Notes: generated by a model from the sequence alone, not told the origin. DNA of 22,485 bases from DYIU01 sp038326775 (GCA_038326775.1 JBBQKJ010000048.1:1-22485), one strand, 5' to 3'. Positions 1-8,148 are shown, counted from the first letter of the stretch. Translations and numbers: made by a program.

Positions 1-135
1 GGAGATGAGGCCCAGTGGCCCACCCACCTTGTTGAGATAGTGGTCGATGTATGTCATGTACAGGTAGAGATGGGCGGTTAGCTCGGCGTTTTCCAGCCCG
101 AACTCCTTTGACAGGCTCTTCAGGGATTCCTTCAC
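1..135 (-). CDS. Unrecognised protein, N-terminal 45 residues only (runs off the left edge)
   Basis: An open frame starts with GTG at 135 and runs to the window edge without a stop. The likely Shine-Dalgarno is the GGAAAGG/AGG stretch just upstream. It begins 24 bases after the stop of the CoA-transferase gene on the same strand, so it is probably the next gene of that operon. The peptide starts MKESLKSLSKEFGLENAEL and continues with a Tyr/His-rich helix (HLYLYMTYIDHYL) and then a Gly-rich turn. I do not recognise a family from 45 residues. The reading frame and start are well supported by position. The function is unknown. Confidence 0.6.
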   Translation of the reverse strand, partial: MKESLKSLSKEFGLENAELTAHLYLYMTYIDHYLNKVGGPLGLIS

Positions 136-159
136 TACGATACCTGCCTTTCCGCCGCC

Positions 160-1338
160 CTAGCTGACGACGCCGCTCGTTTTTAGCCTATCTATCTCCG
201 CCGTGGAGCACCCAAGCATCCCCAGCACCTCTTCGGTGTGCTCACCAAGGGTCGGCGCGGAAATGCGTATCTCGCCCGGCGTCCGTGAAAACTTGAAGGG
301 GATTCCGAGCGTTGTCACAACACCGAGCTTCTCGTCGTCTACCTCCAGGACCATCTCCCGGTGACGCACCTGCGGGTCCTCGGCCATCTCGGCCATGTCG
401 AGCACCGGGCTTACGCAGGCGTCCTCGCTGCCGAAGACCTCCATCCACTCGGCGCGCGTCTTCTCCTTGAACCTGGCCCGGAACCAGGCGAATATCTCTT
501 CGTACCTGTCAAAAGAGAACTGCATGTCGGCGTACTCCGGCTTTCCCAGAAGTTCGCAGGTCCTCTTCCAGAACTTGCCCTCCAGAGCGCCCACCGCCAT
601 GTAGCCGTCGGCAGCCTCGTAGACGTTATAGCAGGGCGCGGCCCCCCATAGTATCTGCGTGCCGCGCGCCGGAGGCGAGCCGTTGGCGAAGAGCGCCCCG
701 GTGTTGGCGGCCAGCCAAGAGATGCAGCCATCCATCATGGAGACGTCAAGGTGCTGGCCCTCGCCGGTGTTCTTCACATGGATGTAGGCCATGAGGATCG
801 ACATCGCGCCGAACATCCCGCCGCCCGCGAGGTCGGCTATCTGCACCCCGCATATGACCGGAGGGCCGTCGGCGTGCCCCGTGGCGTCGAGGACCCCGGC
901 GTATCCGAGGTAGTTCAAGTCGTGACCGGCGACGTCGCGATAGGGGCCGTCCTGCCCGTACCCGGTTATCGAGCAGTAGATGATCGACGGGTTGACCTCC
1001 CGCAGCGTCTCGTAGCCGAGCCCGAGCCTTTCCATCACGCCCGGGCGAAACTGCTCGACCAGGACCTCGGCCCATCCCGCCAGCTCCAGCACCAGCTCCC
1101 GGCCCTCTTTTTTCTTGAGGTCGATCGCTATGCTGCGCTTGTTGCGGTTGACGATGTGGTGCATGATGCTCATGCCCGACAAGGCGAAGGGAGGCATGAA
1201 CCGGGCGTAATCCCCACCCTGCGGGTCCTCCACTTTGATGACCTCCGCCCCCATGTCGGCAAGGAGCATGGTCCCGAACGGGCCGGGCAGCAATCTGGTA
1301 AGGTCAAGCACCCGCATACCTTCCAGCGGCAATGACAT
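160..1338 (-). CDS. Family III CoA-transferase (CaiB/BaiF), alpha-methylacyl-CoA racemase-like
   Basis: A 392-residue enzyme expected to act in the cytoplasm on acyl-CoA thioesters. It either transfers CoA between acids or epimerises 2-methylacyl-CoA. Seen: the family N-terminus (LEGMRVLDLTRLLPGPFGTM, about residues 5-24), then GAEVIKVEDP, NRNKRSIAIDL, GYGQDGP, GHDLNY around residue 138 and ADLAGGG around residue 168. In the racemase branch the His of GHD(I/L)NY and the Asp of (A/G)D(L/F)xGGG form the acid/base pair, and both are present (H139, D169). The GHDLNYLGYAGVL context favours the racemase branch over formyl- or carnitine-CoA transferases. I chose the ATG at 1338 because GGGAGG lies nine bases upstream. 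The in-frame TTG at 1347 abuts that site directly. Substrate cannot be told from sequence. Confidence 0.9.
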   Translation of the reverse strand: MSLPLEGMRVLDLTRLLPGPFGTMLLADMGAEVIKVEDPQGGDYARFMPPFALSGMSIMHHIVNRNKRSIAIDLKKKEGRELVLELAGWAEVLVEQFRPGVMERLGLGYETLREVNPSIIYCSITGYGQDGPYRDVAGHDLNYLGYAGVLDATGHADGPPVICGVQIADLAGGGMFGAMSILMAYIHVKNTGEGQHLDVSMMDGCISWLAANTGALFANGSPPARGTQILWGAAPCYNVYEAADGYMAVGALEGKFWKRTCELLGKPEYADMQFSFDRYEEIFAWFRARFKEKTRAEWMEVFGSEDACVSPVLDMAEMAEDPQVRHREMVLEVDDEKLGVVTTLGIPFKFSRTPGEIRISAPTLGEHTEEVLGMLGCSTAEIDRLKTSGVVS

Positions 1339-1409
1339 AGGAATCAACCTCCCGGAAGCGGCCTAGAAATCCAGTACAGTATCACAGATATGAAACAGGC
1401 GTTCAACAC

Positions 1410-1439
1410 GCGAAAGGCTCCGGCGCGAAAGGCCCCGGC
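1410..1439. repeat. Two tandem 15-bp direct repeats between ubiA-like and CoA-transferase genes
   Basis: GCGAAAGGCTCCGGC (1410-1424) is followed immediately by GCGAAAGGCCCCGGC (1425-1439), differing at one base. The pair sits in the 130-base gap between the prenyltransferase stop and the CoA-transferase start. A 6-bp inverted repeat (GGTTTG 1442-1447 / CAAACC 1470-1475) lies between the repeats and the prenyltransferase stop and slightly overlaps it. No function is evident; it may be a leftover of local slippage or part of a GC-rich 3' structure. Confidence 0.5.
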
Positions 1440-1468
1440 GGGGTTTGTCGCGCGGCGGCCGGGCCTGT

Positions 1469-2395
1469 TCAAACCGCGAGCTCGTAGATGCCCAGCACGA
1501 AGTAGAAGAGCAGCATCAGGGCGAGCGGGTAGATTATCAGGTTGGTGTTGAGCTCGATGTGGGGCGGGTGATAGAGGACGAACATCAGCACGGTGAATCC
1601 GATGGCCCCGAATATGCCCAAACCGTTGAAAAGCCGGTACTGCCAGTTGAGCGAGGTCGAAAAGGCCGCCCAGACGCCCGCGGCGGCGCACAGGACGGTC
1701 GTCGGTATCATCGCGTTGATGAGCCGCTTCTGCCCGAACACCACTCCGGACGTCCGGTAACCCGCCGCCTTGTCGAAGGGAGCGTCGTTGGCCACGCTGG
1801 GCATGTACATGTTGGCGGAGAACAGCCAGCCGAACACGATGGGCTGGACAGGTGGAAGGTCGGAAGACACTATCGCCATTCCGGCGCACAGGATCAACAC
1901 GGCCCCGGTAGCGTTGGTCGCGATGTCCAGCACCGGCTTGCTCTTGAAGCTGAACCAGGGGTGGGAGTACAGGACCCCCAGCAGGAGCACCGCTCCTACC
2001 ATGAAGGCCGCGAAGCGAAGGTTGACCAGCAGCGAGAAGACCACGCAGCCCAACCCCGAGATGGTGAAGGCGAGGACGGTCTCGAGCCGGCTCATCTCGC
2101 CGGTCACGAAAGGCTGCCGGGAGATATCCCGGTCCGCTTTATACAGCCCGTCGTGGACCTTGTCCGACTGCACGTCCACGTAGAAGTTGAGAGTGCTCGA
2201 GAAGAACGAGCCGAGGAAAAAAGCGATATAGGCGAAGAGCACCGTGGCCCAGGAGTGGGGCACCCCCTTCGCGGTCCCGTCCTTTATCATGTCCAGCCCG
2301 GCAGAGAGCGCCAGCACCAGCGGGAAGAGATAGATAAGCATGGTCTTGATACGAAAAAGCCTGACATACTTGCTTGCGTACTTGCGCACCGGCAC
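1469..2395 (-). CDS. UbiA-family membrane prenyltransferase
   Basis: An integral membrane enzyme that transfers a polyprenyl chain from its diphosphate to an acceptor such as a quinone precursor, porphyrin or polar lipid head. Both Mg-diphosphate motifs are visible. With the GTG at 2395 as start they are N-x3-D-x3-D (NFYVDVQSD, N70/D74/D78) and D-x3-D (DAPFD, D204/D208). Several hydrophobic helices surround them, the first being MLIYLFPLVLALSAG. The open frame extends back to a GTG at 2515, but those 40 residues look non-conserved and lie in the divergent promoter region. GTGs at 2395 and 2389 put a typical short N-terminus before helix 1. No start has a convincing ribosome site, so it is uncertain. 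Divergent from ispH, which supplies prenyl precursors. The acceptor is unknown. Confidence 0.88.
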   Translation of the reverse strand: MPVRKYASKYVRLFRIKTMLIYLFPLVLALSAGLDMIKDGTAKGVPHSWATVLFAYIAFFLGSFFSSTLNFYVDVQSDKVHDGLYKADRDISRQPFVTGEMSRLETVLAFTISGLGCVVFSLLVNLRFAAFMVGAVLLLGVLYSHPWFSFKSKPVLDIATNATGAVLILCAGMAIVSSDLPPVQPIVFGWLFSANMYMPSVANDAPFDKAAGYRTSGVVFGQKRLINAMIPTTVLCAAAGVWAAFSTSLNWQYRLFNGLGIFGAIGFTVLMFVLYHPPHIELNTNLIIYPLALMLLFYFVLGIYELAV

Positions 2396-2508
2396 CCCCG
2401 GGTTCCCACTGATAGAAACGTGCCTTCCTCCGACGCCGTCTTCGCGGGTCGGGTAACGCCCGGCGCCGCTTATCAGCCTGGATTTTAGCACAGCTTCAGC
2501 AGTGCAGC

Positions 2509-2538
2509 CTGTCACTGGCTCCGGGAATGCGGTATCTT
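2509..2538 (+). promoter_or_regulatory. Possible ispH promoter giving a (near-)leaderless transcript
   Basis: CTGTCA (2509-2514, 4/6 to the -35 consensus) is followed after 18 bases by TATCTT (2533-2538), which fits the TAnnnT form of -10 boxes. The ispH ATG begins only seven bases further on, and I see no Shine-Dalgarno in front of it. Leaderless mRNAs are common in Actinobacteria, so transcription could begin at or next to the ATG. This is inference from spacing alone. Confidence 0.33.
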
Positions 2539-2545
2539 CTATTAC

Positions 2546-3427
2546 ATGGCTCTAATAATCGAGGTCACAAAAGACTCCTCCTTCTGTCCGGGAGTCGACC
2601 GGGCCTTCCGGATAACCGAAGAGACTATGTCCGACAGCAATAACCCGACGTACTCGGTCGGCCCGCTCATACATAACCCGGAGGTCGTCTCGCGCCTGTC
2701 GGTGCTGGGGCTGAAGGCCATCGACCCGGAACGCGAGGAGCTACCCGACCTTCATGGCGCTTCGGTGATCATCCGCTCGCACGGCATCGACACCGCGACC
2801 GAGAGGAAGCTTCTGAGCCTGGGGGCGGTGCTGGTCGACGCGACATGCCCGACGGTCAAGCGTGCCCAGGAAGCCGCTTGCCGGCTGGTGGATGAAGGCT
2901 GTACCGTTCTGGTCCTTGGCTCGGCGACCCACCCGGAGGTGCGCTCCATCGTGGGCAGGGCGGCGGGGCCGGTGACGGTGCTCGAGAACCCTGAAGACGC
3001 TCGCCGCTGGGCCGAGAGCGAGGGTAAGGCGGCCGGGCGCGTAGGCGTGGTGTGCCAGACGACCATATCCAGGGACCTTCTGAACTCCGTGGCCGCCGTT
3101 CTGGCTCAAACTCTGCCTGAGTTCGTTATCAAAGACACCATCTGCGAGGCGGTGCTGCGCCGCCGGGCCGAAGCCATAAAGCTCGCGAAGCGTGTCGACC
3201 TGATGCTGGTTGTCGGAGGTCGAGATTCCAGCAATACCGCGCGACTCGCCGAGATATGCGAGCAGACCGGGGTCGCCACGCGTCTCATCGAGGACCCCTC
3301 GGAGCTCGTGCCTGAGTGGTTCGAAGGCATCGAGTCGGTAGGTATTACCGGTGGAGCTTCCACGCCCGCCTGGCTTATCGACGAGACGGTTGCGCGGCTC
3401 GAGAAGCTGGCCGCCGGGCGGGTATGA
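2546..3427 (+). CDS. ispH: 4-hydroxy-3-methylbut-2-enyl diphosphate reductase (IspH/LytB)
   Basis: The last enzyme of the MEP (non-mevalonate) pathway. It uses an oxygen-sensitive 4Fe-4S cluster to reduce HMBPP to IPP and DMAPP in the cytoplasm. The 293 residues match the usual short bacterial form. The three cluster cysteines are visible: C14 (FCPGV), C101 (DATCPTV) and C200 (KDTICEA). So are the substrate-binding histidines H43 (IHNPEV), H79 (RSHG) and H129 with E131 (THPEV), the TT/S segment QTTIS near 171-175, RDSSNTARL near 226-234, and the GGASTP signature near the C-terminus. The start is ATG 2546, without a clear ribosome site. Its stop overlaps the next gene by ATGA, so the two are probably co-transcribed. 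Confidence 0.97.
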   Translation: MALIIEVTKDSSFCPGVDRAFRITEETMSDSNNPTYSVGPLIHNPEVVSRLSVLGLKAIDPEREELPDLHGASVIIRSHGIDTATERKLLSLGAVLVDATCPTVKRAQEAACRLVDEGCTVLVLGSATHPEVRSIVGRAAGPVTVLENPEDARRWAESEGKAAGRVGVVCQTTISRDLLNSVAAVLAQTLPEFVIKDTICEAVLRRRAEAIKLAKRVDLMLVVGGRDSSNTARLAEICEQTGVATRLIEDPSELVPEWFEGIESVGITGGASTPAWLIDETVARLEKLAAGRV

Positions 3428-4332
3428 ACGGTTCGCACGGCGGGGCCAGGATCTATTACCTGCTCGCGTTCCTGGTACTTGCCCTGTACGGTTCCTACGG
3501 GGTTTTCGTGCGATGGACGGGCCTGGAGGGGCAAGAGCAGTACATAGTGTTCTGGAGGACCCTCATCGGCCTTCTCCCGGTTGCCCTGGTGATTCTCTTC
3601 ACCGGGAGGCTCCGCGAACTCAAAATAAAGGGGCATTACTTCCTGCTGGCAGCTAGCGGGGTGGTGGTCGCCGTGCAGTCCTACTCCAGCTCCAGGGCTA
3701 TCAACCTCCTCCCTGTTAGCGACGCGCTTTTCATCATCTACCTCGCCCCGGTGCTGGTCGCGGCGTTCGCCCCGATAGTCCTGAAGGAGAAACTGGAGAG
3801 GAGCACCCTGCTCGCGCTGGCGATCGCGCTCGGGGGGCTGGCGCTGATATCGTTCACCGGGCGGGGTGGCGCCGCGAAGCCGCTGGACCTGGAGGGCGTC
3901 TGCTTCGCGGTTCTCGCCGCCTTCAGTTACGCGTCGCTGATACTCGTGCTCAAGATCCTCAGGGAGCACGTCCCCGCGCTTACTATCTACTTCTATGAGT
4001 CCGTCGTGATACTGCTCGTGATGCTTCCGTTCACCCGGTTCCGCGCGCCCCGCGTGACCGGCGGAGGCTGGGCCTCGCTGGTCGTCCTCGGCCTGGTTTT
4101 TTCGTCGTTCCTGGGGATGTCCTACATCACCATCGTCAAGCGGGTCAAAGCTCAACACATGGGTGTGCTGTCATATATAGACCCTGTCTCTTCCACCCTT
4201 TTCGCCTGGGCACTGCTGGGAGAGGTGCCGGGATGGCAGAACTTCGCGGGAGGCGCGCTGATAATCGCGGCCGGGCTCATCGTCCTGTTTCAGGGCGCTG
4301 TCGATGCAACCCCGGACGAGCCGCATTCCTAG
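3424..4332 (+). CDS. EamA/DMT-superfamily membrane transporter
   Basis: A 302-residue inner-membrane protein with about ten hydrophobic helices arranged as two EamA half-repeats. The first half ends with the typical SDALFIIYLAPVLVAAF, the acidic KEKLE stretch and LGGLALI. The second ends with SYIDPVSSTLFAWALLGE, followed by GGALIIAAGLIVL. DMT proteins export or import small metabolites; the substrate cannot be predicted here. I chose the ATG at 3424 because it overlaps the ispH stop (ATGA) and places helix 1 at residues 10-30. The frame stays open further upstream, but that extension is Arg-rich and lies inside ispH. Translational coupling to ispH is likely. Confidence 0.9.
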   Translation: MNGSHGGARIYYLLAFLVLALYGSYGVFVRWTGLEGQEQYIVFWRTLIGLLPVALVILFTGRLRELKIKGHYFLLAASGVVVAVQSYSSSRAINLLPVSDALFIIYLAPVLVAAFAPIVLKEKLERSTLLALAIALGGLALISFTGRGGAAKPLDLEGVCFAVLAAFSYASLILVLKILREHVPALTIYFYESVVILLVMLPFTRFRAPRVTGGGWASLVVLGLVFSSFLGMSYITIVKRVKAQHMGVLSYIDPVSSTLFAWALLGEVPGWQNFAGGALIIAAGLIVLFQGAVDATPDEPHS

Positions 4333-4375
4333 CGTTCGAAGGGCAGGCGCGGGCGCACTCGTTCGCCATCCACGG

Positions 4376-5179
4376 TCACTCGATGATAACGTCTGCCTCG
4401 ACGCGGCGCTTGAGGTCCTCGATGAGGCTGGCGCCGGGCTCGATCGTCATCTTGACATACCCGCGGGAGCAGGTGTCCACGCAGGTGCCGCAGCCCAGGC
4501 ACCTGTCGCCGATGAAGGCGACGCCGTCGCGAAGCTCGATGTTCTCAACAGGGCAGACCGGCACGCATTCACCGCAGCCGACGCAGCCGTCCGTCACCTT
4601 GACGTTCACTCCCTCCATGCGCACCAGGCTCCGCGGGTAAGCGCCCGCCAGGCCACGCATCTCGGAGCGCACGACGCAGCAGCACTTGCAGCAGAAGCAG
4701 AGCGTAAGGAAGCGGTCGAACGGCTTTGCGCCGAAGACGTACTTGTCGACCTTCATATGGCCGATCATGGGAAGGAGGCCCCTTTCGAGGGCGCGCTCCA
4801 TGTAAGCGAGCCCCTCCTCCACCGTTGCGCTGTACCCGACGTCAGGGTCGACCATCCTGGCCGCGTCACCGAGCAGCATGCAGCCAAGGTCCCTGGGGTG
4901 GTTCTGGCAGCCTTCGCCGGAGCGGCAGGGGCACATGTAGGCGATGGTCCGGTGACTGGCCCTGGTGATGTAGTCGCGGATGATATCGCGCGGCGCGACT
5001 ACCCCCGGAGGCACTTCTATCTCCTCGCCGACCGGGATGAACGAGCCGCGAAACGCCTTCTCCGAGGCGATCAGCCCGGCCATCTGCCTGAACGGCGAGA
5101 TATGCCCGATGCGCTTCGCCCAGTGGGTCAGCCTCCAGAACTTCAGGGCAAACTCTATCTGCTTTTTCTTCTTCGGCAC
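4376..5179 (-). CDS. Cysteine-rich ferredoxin-type protein with two C-terminal 4Fe-4S motifs
   Basis: A 267-residue, probably cytoplasmic electron-transfer or cluster-binding protein. The C-terminus has two 4Fe-4S motifs: C199-x2-C-x2-C-x3-C209-P and C227-x2-C-x2-C-x3-C237. The second is followed by SRG rather than Pro. Two further clusters come before them: CPC-x5-C-x8-C at 83-100 (CPCRSGEGC...GC) and six cysteines in CFCCKCCC at 161-168. This layout resembles an anaerobe family in which a C-x-CR segment and a C-x-CC-x-CCC segment precede a di-cluster ferredoxin. The partners are unknown to me. The start is a GTG at 5179 with GGAGAGG a few bases upstream. It is convergent with the DMT transporter gene. 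Confidence 0.85.
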   Translation of the reverse strand: MPKKKKQIEFALKFWRLTHWAKRIGHISPFRQMAGLIASEKAFRGSFIPVGEEIEVPPGVVAPRDIIRDYITRASHRTIAYMCPCRSGEGCQNHPRDLGCMLLGDAARMVDPDVGYSATVEEGLAYMERALERGLLPMIGHMKVDKYVFGAKPFDRFLTLCFCCKCCCVVRSEMRGLAGAYPRSLVRMEGVNVKVTDGCVGCGECVPVCPVENIELRDGVAFIGDRCLGCGTCVDTCSRGYVKMTIEPGASLIEDLKRRVEADVIIE

Positions 5180-5354
5180 CGGCCTCTCCGCCTCGCTATT
5201 CGGGTACCCGGTACTGCCCTGCTATAGTGCCGCTCCCGTCGCATCGGGGACACCAACCAGCCAGATTGTCATCCTCCCAGAGGTTTCAGGCGCGGTCACA
5301 GCATTTATGATAACGCATTCAGGCTGGAGAAAGTGACGCCAATTATCGTGAGCT

Positions 5355-5372
5355 CAGCGCCTCAAGGCACTG
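5355..5372 (-). terminator. Short hairpin just after the MmgE/PrpD-family stop
   Basis: CAGCGCCT and AGGCACTG can pair over seven of eight positions around a very tight centre, directly after the stop codon at 5373-5375. There is no T-run behind it on the minus strand, so a role as intrinsic terminator is weakly supported. The remaining bases between it and the ferredoxin-type gene must hold that gene's promoter, but I cannot pick out a convincing one. Confidence 0.25.
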
Positions 5373-7016
5373 CTACCGCACTTCCCCGGGAGCGAGCGCC
5401 CCCCGCAGTTCATCAAGCGTATGCTGCTCGAAACCGCGCAGCGCGGCGACCGCTTGTGCCGCGGCCTGTGCGCCCATAAAGCCGGACGCCTCCCGCGAAA
5501 ACTTCTGCTCGGGCACGTTAAAGCGCTCGGGGTCGCCGGGCGCGCCCCTGGGGATGAGCTTCTCGACCTCGAGCACGGCCCCGTCGGCCAGGGTGACCGA
5601 TACACGGGCTCCGAACGGCATCAGCAGCTCTTCGAGCCTGCTCGAGCCCAGGTCGTATGAGGACGCCCCGCGCGCCAGCGCTCGCGGCAGGAGGCCTTTG
5701 AGGAATGCCCTGTCATCATGCGAGAGGCTCTTCCAGGCAGCCACCGCGTCCCTCGGGCCCATCGAGGCCACGCCGCTGAGGTGCTCTCGAAGCCTGCGCC
5801 TCGCCTTCAGAAACACCCTGGCGTCGATTTGAGCCAGCATCGCGCCGAGGTCGACCGCCGTGTCCATTGACCTCATGAACCCCACCGAGAGCGGTGCGCC
5901 GTGTTTGAGCTCGACCCGCGAGGCGAGCGAGAGTATGTCCCCCCTGCTCTCGTCGAGGAACCGCTCGGTCAGCTGGGCCCCGGTGAGCTCGCCCGCGAGC
6001 AGCCCGATGGCAACACTCACCGAGAGCGAGAAGTTGATGTTGGTGGGCGATAGCTTCTCCGGGTCCATGTATGCGCGAGACATGGCGTCCATGGCGATTG
6101 TCAGCAGGCTGGCCTCGACCTCGACCCGGCGCACCTCGCCCGGCTCTATACCCCGGCCGCGCTCCCTCTCAAAAGTCGCCATCATCTCGAAAAGAGCGTC
6201 CATCGCTGTATCAATATACGCGCAGCCCGGATACGGCTTGAAAGCGGTGGTGTCTGTTACCCACGCCCGCCCCAGGCCTGTCATCATGAAAGGCAGGGGG
6301 ATGAATGAGAAGTGCGCCCAGAAACCCTGCTCGTCCTCCAGGATGGAGCGCGAGCCTGTCATTCCCTCGGCCGCCAGAAGAGCGGCGGTGGCCCCTGTGA
6401 TGGCCGGGGTCGCCGCGGTAAGAAGCTTGGATTGCGGGCCCATGAAGCCGCCGAACAGCGCATAGACCGGCTCGGCCATGGCGATACCCATGGCGTTCGC
6501 GGTCCTCTCCGCGTCCAGGCCCAGAACCCGCGAGGCCGCGGCGGCCGCCCCCAGCAGGTGGATGTGCGCCCACATCTGCCCGTTGTGCGGCCCCAGGACC
6601 ACGCTCGCGCCAAGCCGGCCGGCCACCTCGTTCGCCGCGACCTGAGCTGTGAGCACCGTACCGGCGTCCGCTCCAACCATTTCGCCCACCGCGAGCGGGA
6701 CGCAGACCGCGCTGTGCCCTGTGTGCCCGAGAAAGAGGTAGTCATCGTAGTCGAGCGCCATCGAAAGCGCGCAGTTCTGCAGGAGCGCCGATTGGTAAGA
6801 CCTCCCCTCGCCTCCCGGGTAGCAGGAGCACGGCCCACCCGTGTCCCGGGCCTCGACAGCCTCGATGACCGCCTTGCCCCCGGCGCAGCCGGCGCCCGCG
6901 TGGATGGCGCCCGCGACCGAGAGCGCCTGGTTGCGCGCCACCTCCCGGACGCGCTCGGGAATGTCTTCCGGCGAGAGCCCTGACACCCAGCGTGCCAGGT
7001 CATCGATGACACTCAA
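5373..7016 (-). CDS. MmgE/PrpD-family protein (2-methylcitrate dehydratase-like)
   Basis: A 547-residue cytoplasmic protein of the MmgE/PrpD fold. The family includes 2-methylcitrate dehydratase, cis-aconitate decarboxylase and many uncharacterised dehydratases and isomerases. Seen: the helical N-terminus (VREVARNQALSVAGAI), then LDYDDYLFLGHTGHSAVCVPLA (89-108), the usual D-x-DD...GH.GS region of the active site, VLGLDAERTANAMGIA, FKPYPGCAYID (the KPYP loop) and the typical C-terminal domain. It is somewhat longer than the usual 440-500 residues, with extra sequence near 410-470. The start is a TTG at 7016 with an excellent GGAGGTGA six to seven bases upstream. It lies 82 bases downstream of the lipoprotein gene. 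With no prpB or prpC nearby I would not call it a methylcitrate-cycle enzyme. Confidence 0.85.
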   Translation of the reverse strand: MSVIDDLARWVSGLSPEDIPERVREVARNQALSVAGAIHAGAGCAGGKAVIEAVEARDTGGPCSCYPGGEGRSYQSALLQNCALSMALDYDDYLFLGHTGHSAVCVPLAVGEMVGADAGTVLTAQVAANEVAGRLGASVVLGPHNGQMWAHIHLLGAAAAASRVLGLDAERTANAMGIAMAEPVYALFGGFMGPQSKLLTAATPAITGATAALLAAEGMTGSRSILEDEQGFWAHFSFIPLPFMMTGLGRAWVTDTTAFKPYPGCAYIDTAMDALFEMMATFERERGRGIEPGEVRRVEVEASLLTIAMDAMSRAYMDPEKLSPTNINFSLSVSVAIGLLAGELTGAQLTERFLDESRGDILSLASRVELKHGAPLSVGFMRSMDTAVDLGAMLAQIDARVFLKARRRLREHLSGVASMGPRDAVAAWKSLSHDDRAFLKGLLPRALARGASSYDLGSSRLEELLMPFGARVSVTLADGAVLEVEKLIPRGAPGDPERFNVPEQKFSREASGFMGAQAAAQAVAALRGFEQHTLDELRGALAPGEVR

Positions 7017-7049
7017 CTTTCACCTCCGGGGATCGACGGGGCCTCCGCG

Positions 7050-7083
7050 GGGCGTCGGGAAAACAACTGCTCTGGGCGTCGGG
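7050..7083. repeat. 10-bp direct repeat in the gap upstream of the MmgE/PrpD gene
   Basis: GGGCGTCGGG occurs at 7050-7059 and again at 7074-7083, a centre-to-centre distance of 24 bases, in the 82-base gap between the lipoprotein gene and the MmgE/PrpD-family gene. It could be a binding site for a dimeric regulator on one DNA face or a chance GC-rich repeat. Nothing else supports a role. Confidence 0.4.
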
Positions 7084-7098
7084 CGGCTGGATGCCACC

Positions 7099-8016
7099 TC
7101 ACTTGTACTGCTTCTTGAGCTTTACTATCTCCACGACCACCTGGCCGACGATGTTCTCAGCATCAGCGTTCTTCGCCTCGAGGCCCGCCACGTCGCGCGC
7201 CACGTTCATGAGCATGCTCAGATGCTCGTTGAAGTTCTGCCACGCGTCGGGGATGTCCACCAGTAACGGCTGCACCTGCCTGCTCTGAGCCTCAAGCTGT
7301 TGGTCGCCGGGCTGAGCGCCTTCCTCTCCATCCCGTGGCTGGGTCTCCTGGTAGATTCCGGAGTCTGTGCCCAACTCCTTCGAGGCTTTCTCGAAAGCTT
7401 TGAACATAGCGTCGCTGAACTTCAGGATCTCCTGGTGTATGCCCTGGAAGAGCAACGGGGGCACTATGCTCCTCAAGTCGGTGTCCGCCTTCTGGGCTTT
7501 CTCGGTGAGCCCGGCGAGCCCGGAGGGGATGTCGTTGTCTTTTTCAATAATCGCGAGCGACTTCACCACCTCCGACATCCGCGCGACGACGGGCGCTACG
7601 GACTCGGTATAGTCGGCGAACGGGCTGGTGACGTTCGCAAGTTCCAGGCCGCGGTCGACCGTCTGCCTAAGCAGCTCGTCGAGCTTGGCGCACGGGCCGG
7701 GGGGGTCTGTCGAGTCGACCATCTCCTGACCTTTCGCCAGCGCCTTGCGATAGTTGGCGAGCGCTTCCTGCAAGCCGGCCTGGTCGGCGAACGGCACCGT
7801 CCAGAGCTTCTTGAGCTCCCCCGCCTTGGCGTTTATGTCATCAAGCACCTGGTTGGTCCGCGTAATATAGTCGACCACCGCCTGGTTCCCACCGCAGCCG
7901 GCGAGAAGAGAGGCCAGGGCCCCGCAGATCATGAGGAAAATGAGGAAAGCGACGCAGGCGGCGAGGGTGGAGCACCGCCCCGGGCATCGCCCGAAGCTAA
8001 ACTGCCCCGATATCAT
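7099..8016 (-). CDS. Predicted lipoprotein of unknown function, helical
   Basis: A 305-residue protein expected to be anchored to the outer face of the membrane. Residues 17-36 are hydrophobic and are followed by the lipobox LLAGC with the lipid-accepting cysteine at 41. Before it lies an unusual N-terminal stretch with three further cysteines (GRCPGRC..ACV). The mature part is mostly helical and charged. A Gln/Glu/Gly-rich linker around 225-245 (PRDGEEGAQPGDQQ) separates a larger first part from a short C-terminal helix pair ending in KLKKQYK. I do not recognise a family. The start is ATG 8016, with GGAG about ten bases upstream. Divergent from the metallopeptidase gene across about 230 bases. 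Confidence 0.75.
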   Translation of the reverse strand: MISGQFSFGRCPGRCSTLAACVAFLIFLMICGALASLLAGCGGNQAVVDYITRTNQVLDDINAKAGELKKLWTVPFADQAGLQEALANYRKALAKGQEMVDSTDPPGPCAKLDELLRQTVDRGLELANVTSPFADYTESVAPVVARMSEVVKSLAIIEKDNDIPSGLAGLTEKAQKADTDLRSIVPPLLFQGIHQEILKFSDAMFKAFEKASKELGTDSGIYQETQPRDGEEGAQPGDQQLEAQSRQVQPLLVDIPDAWQNFNEHLSMLMNVARDVAGLEAKNADAENIVGQVVVEIVKLKKQYK

Positions 8017-8112
8017 CGACTTGCCACTCCAGGCGGCACCCAGATGCTTCTTCCCGTGTATCGCCGGCTCCCAGGTTGAAAACGGTCAATCCCTGCACTA
8101 CGCCGCGCTGTT

Positions 8113-8148
8113 ATTATATATCAAGCAATTTGTATCGGGCGATGCTTG
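8113..8148. promoter_or_regulatory. AT-rich island in the divergent gap, with a -10-like box and a 6-bp inverted repeat
   Basis: The 230-base gap between lipoprotein and metallopeptidase genes is GC-rich except for one AT-rich island. It reads TATAAT on the minus strand (8118 to 8113), a perfect -10 hexamer facing the lipoprotein gene, but no matching -35 element is obvious. Next to it CAAGCA (8122-8127) and TGCTTG (8143-8148) form an inverted repeat that could be an operator. Both assignments are tentative. Confidence 0.3.

Noticed and set aside
1445..2488. A 347-codon open frame on the plus strand opposite the UbiA-family gene
   Set aside because: His/Glu/Arg-rich translation with no family motifs; it is the usual antisense shadow of a GC-rich gene. 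The minus-strand frame has both UbiA metal-binding motifs and membrane helices.
3106..4158. A 350-codon open frame on the minus strand opposite ispH and the transporter
   Set aside because: Low-complexity charged translation, overlaps two well-supported genes, no ribosome site or motif.
5220..5275. A 16-codon reading frame (ATG at about 5270, minus strand) right after GGGAGG, ahead of the ferredoxin-type gene
   Set aside because: The GGAGG touches the ATG with no spacing, and the peptide (MTIWLVGVPDATGAAL) shows no leader-peptide features such as codon runs or a following attenuator.
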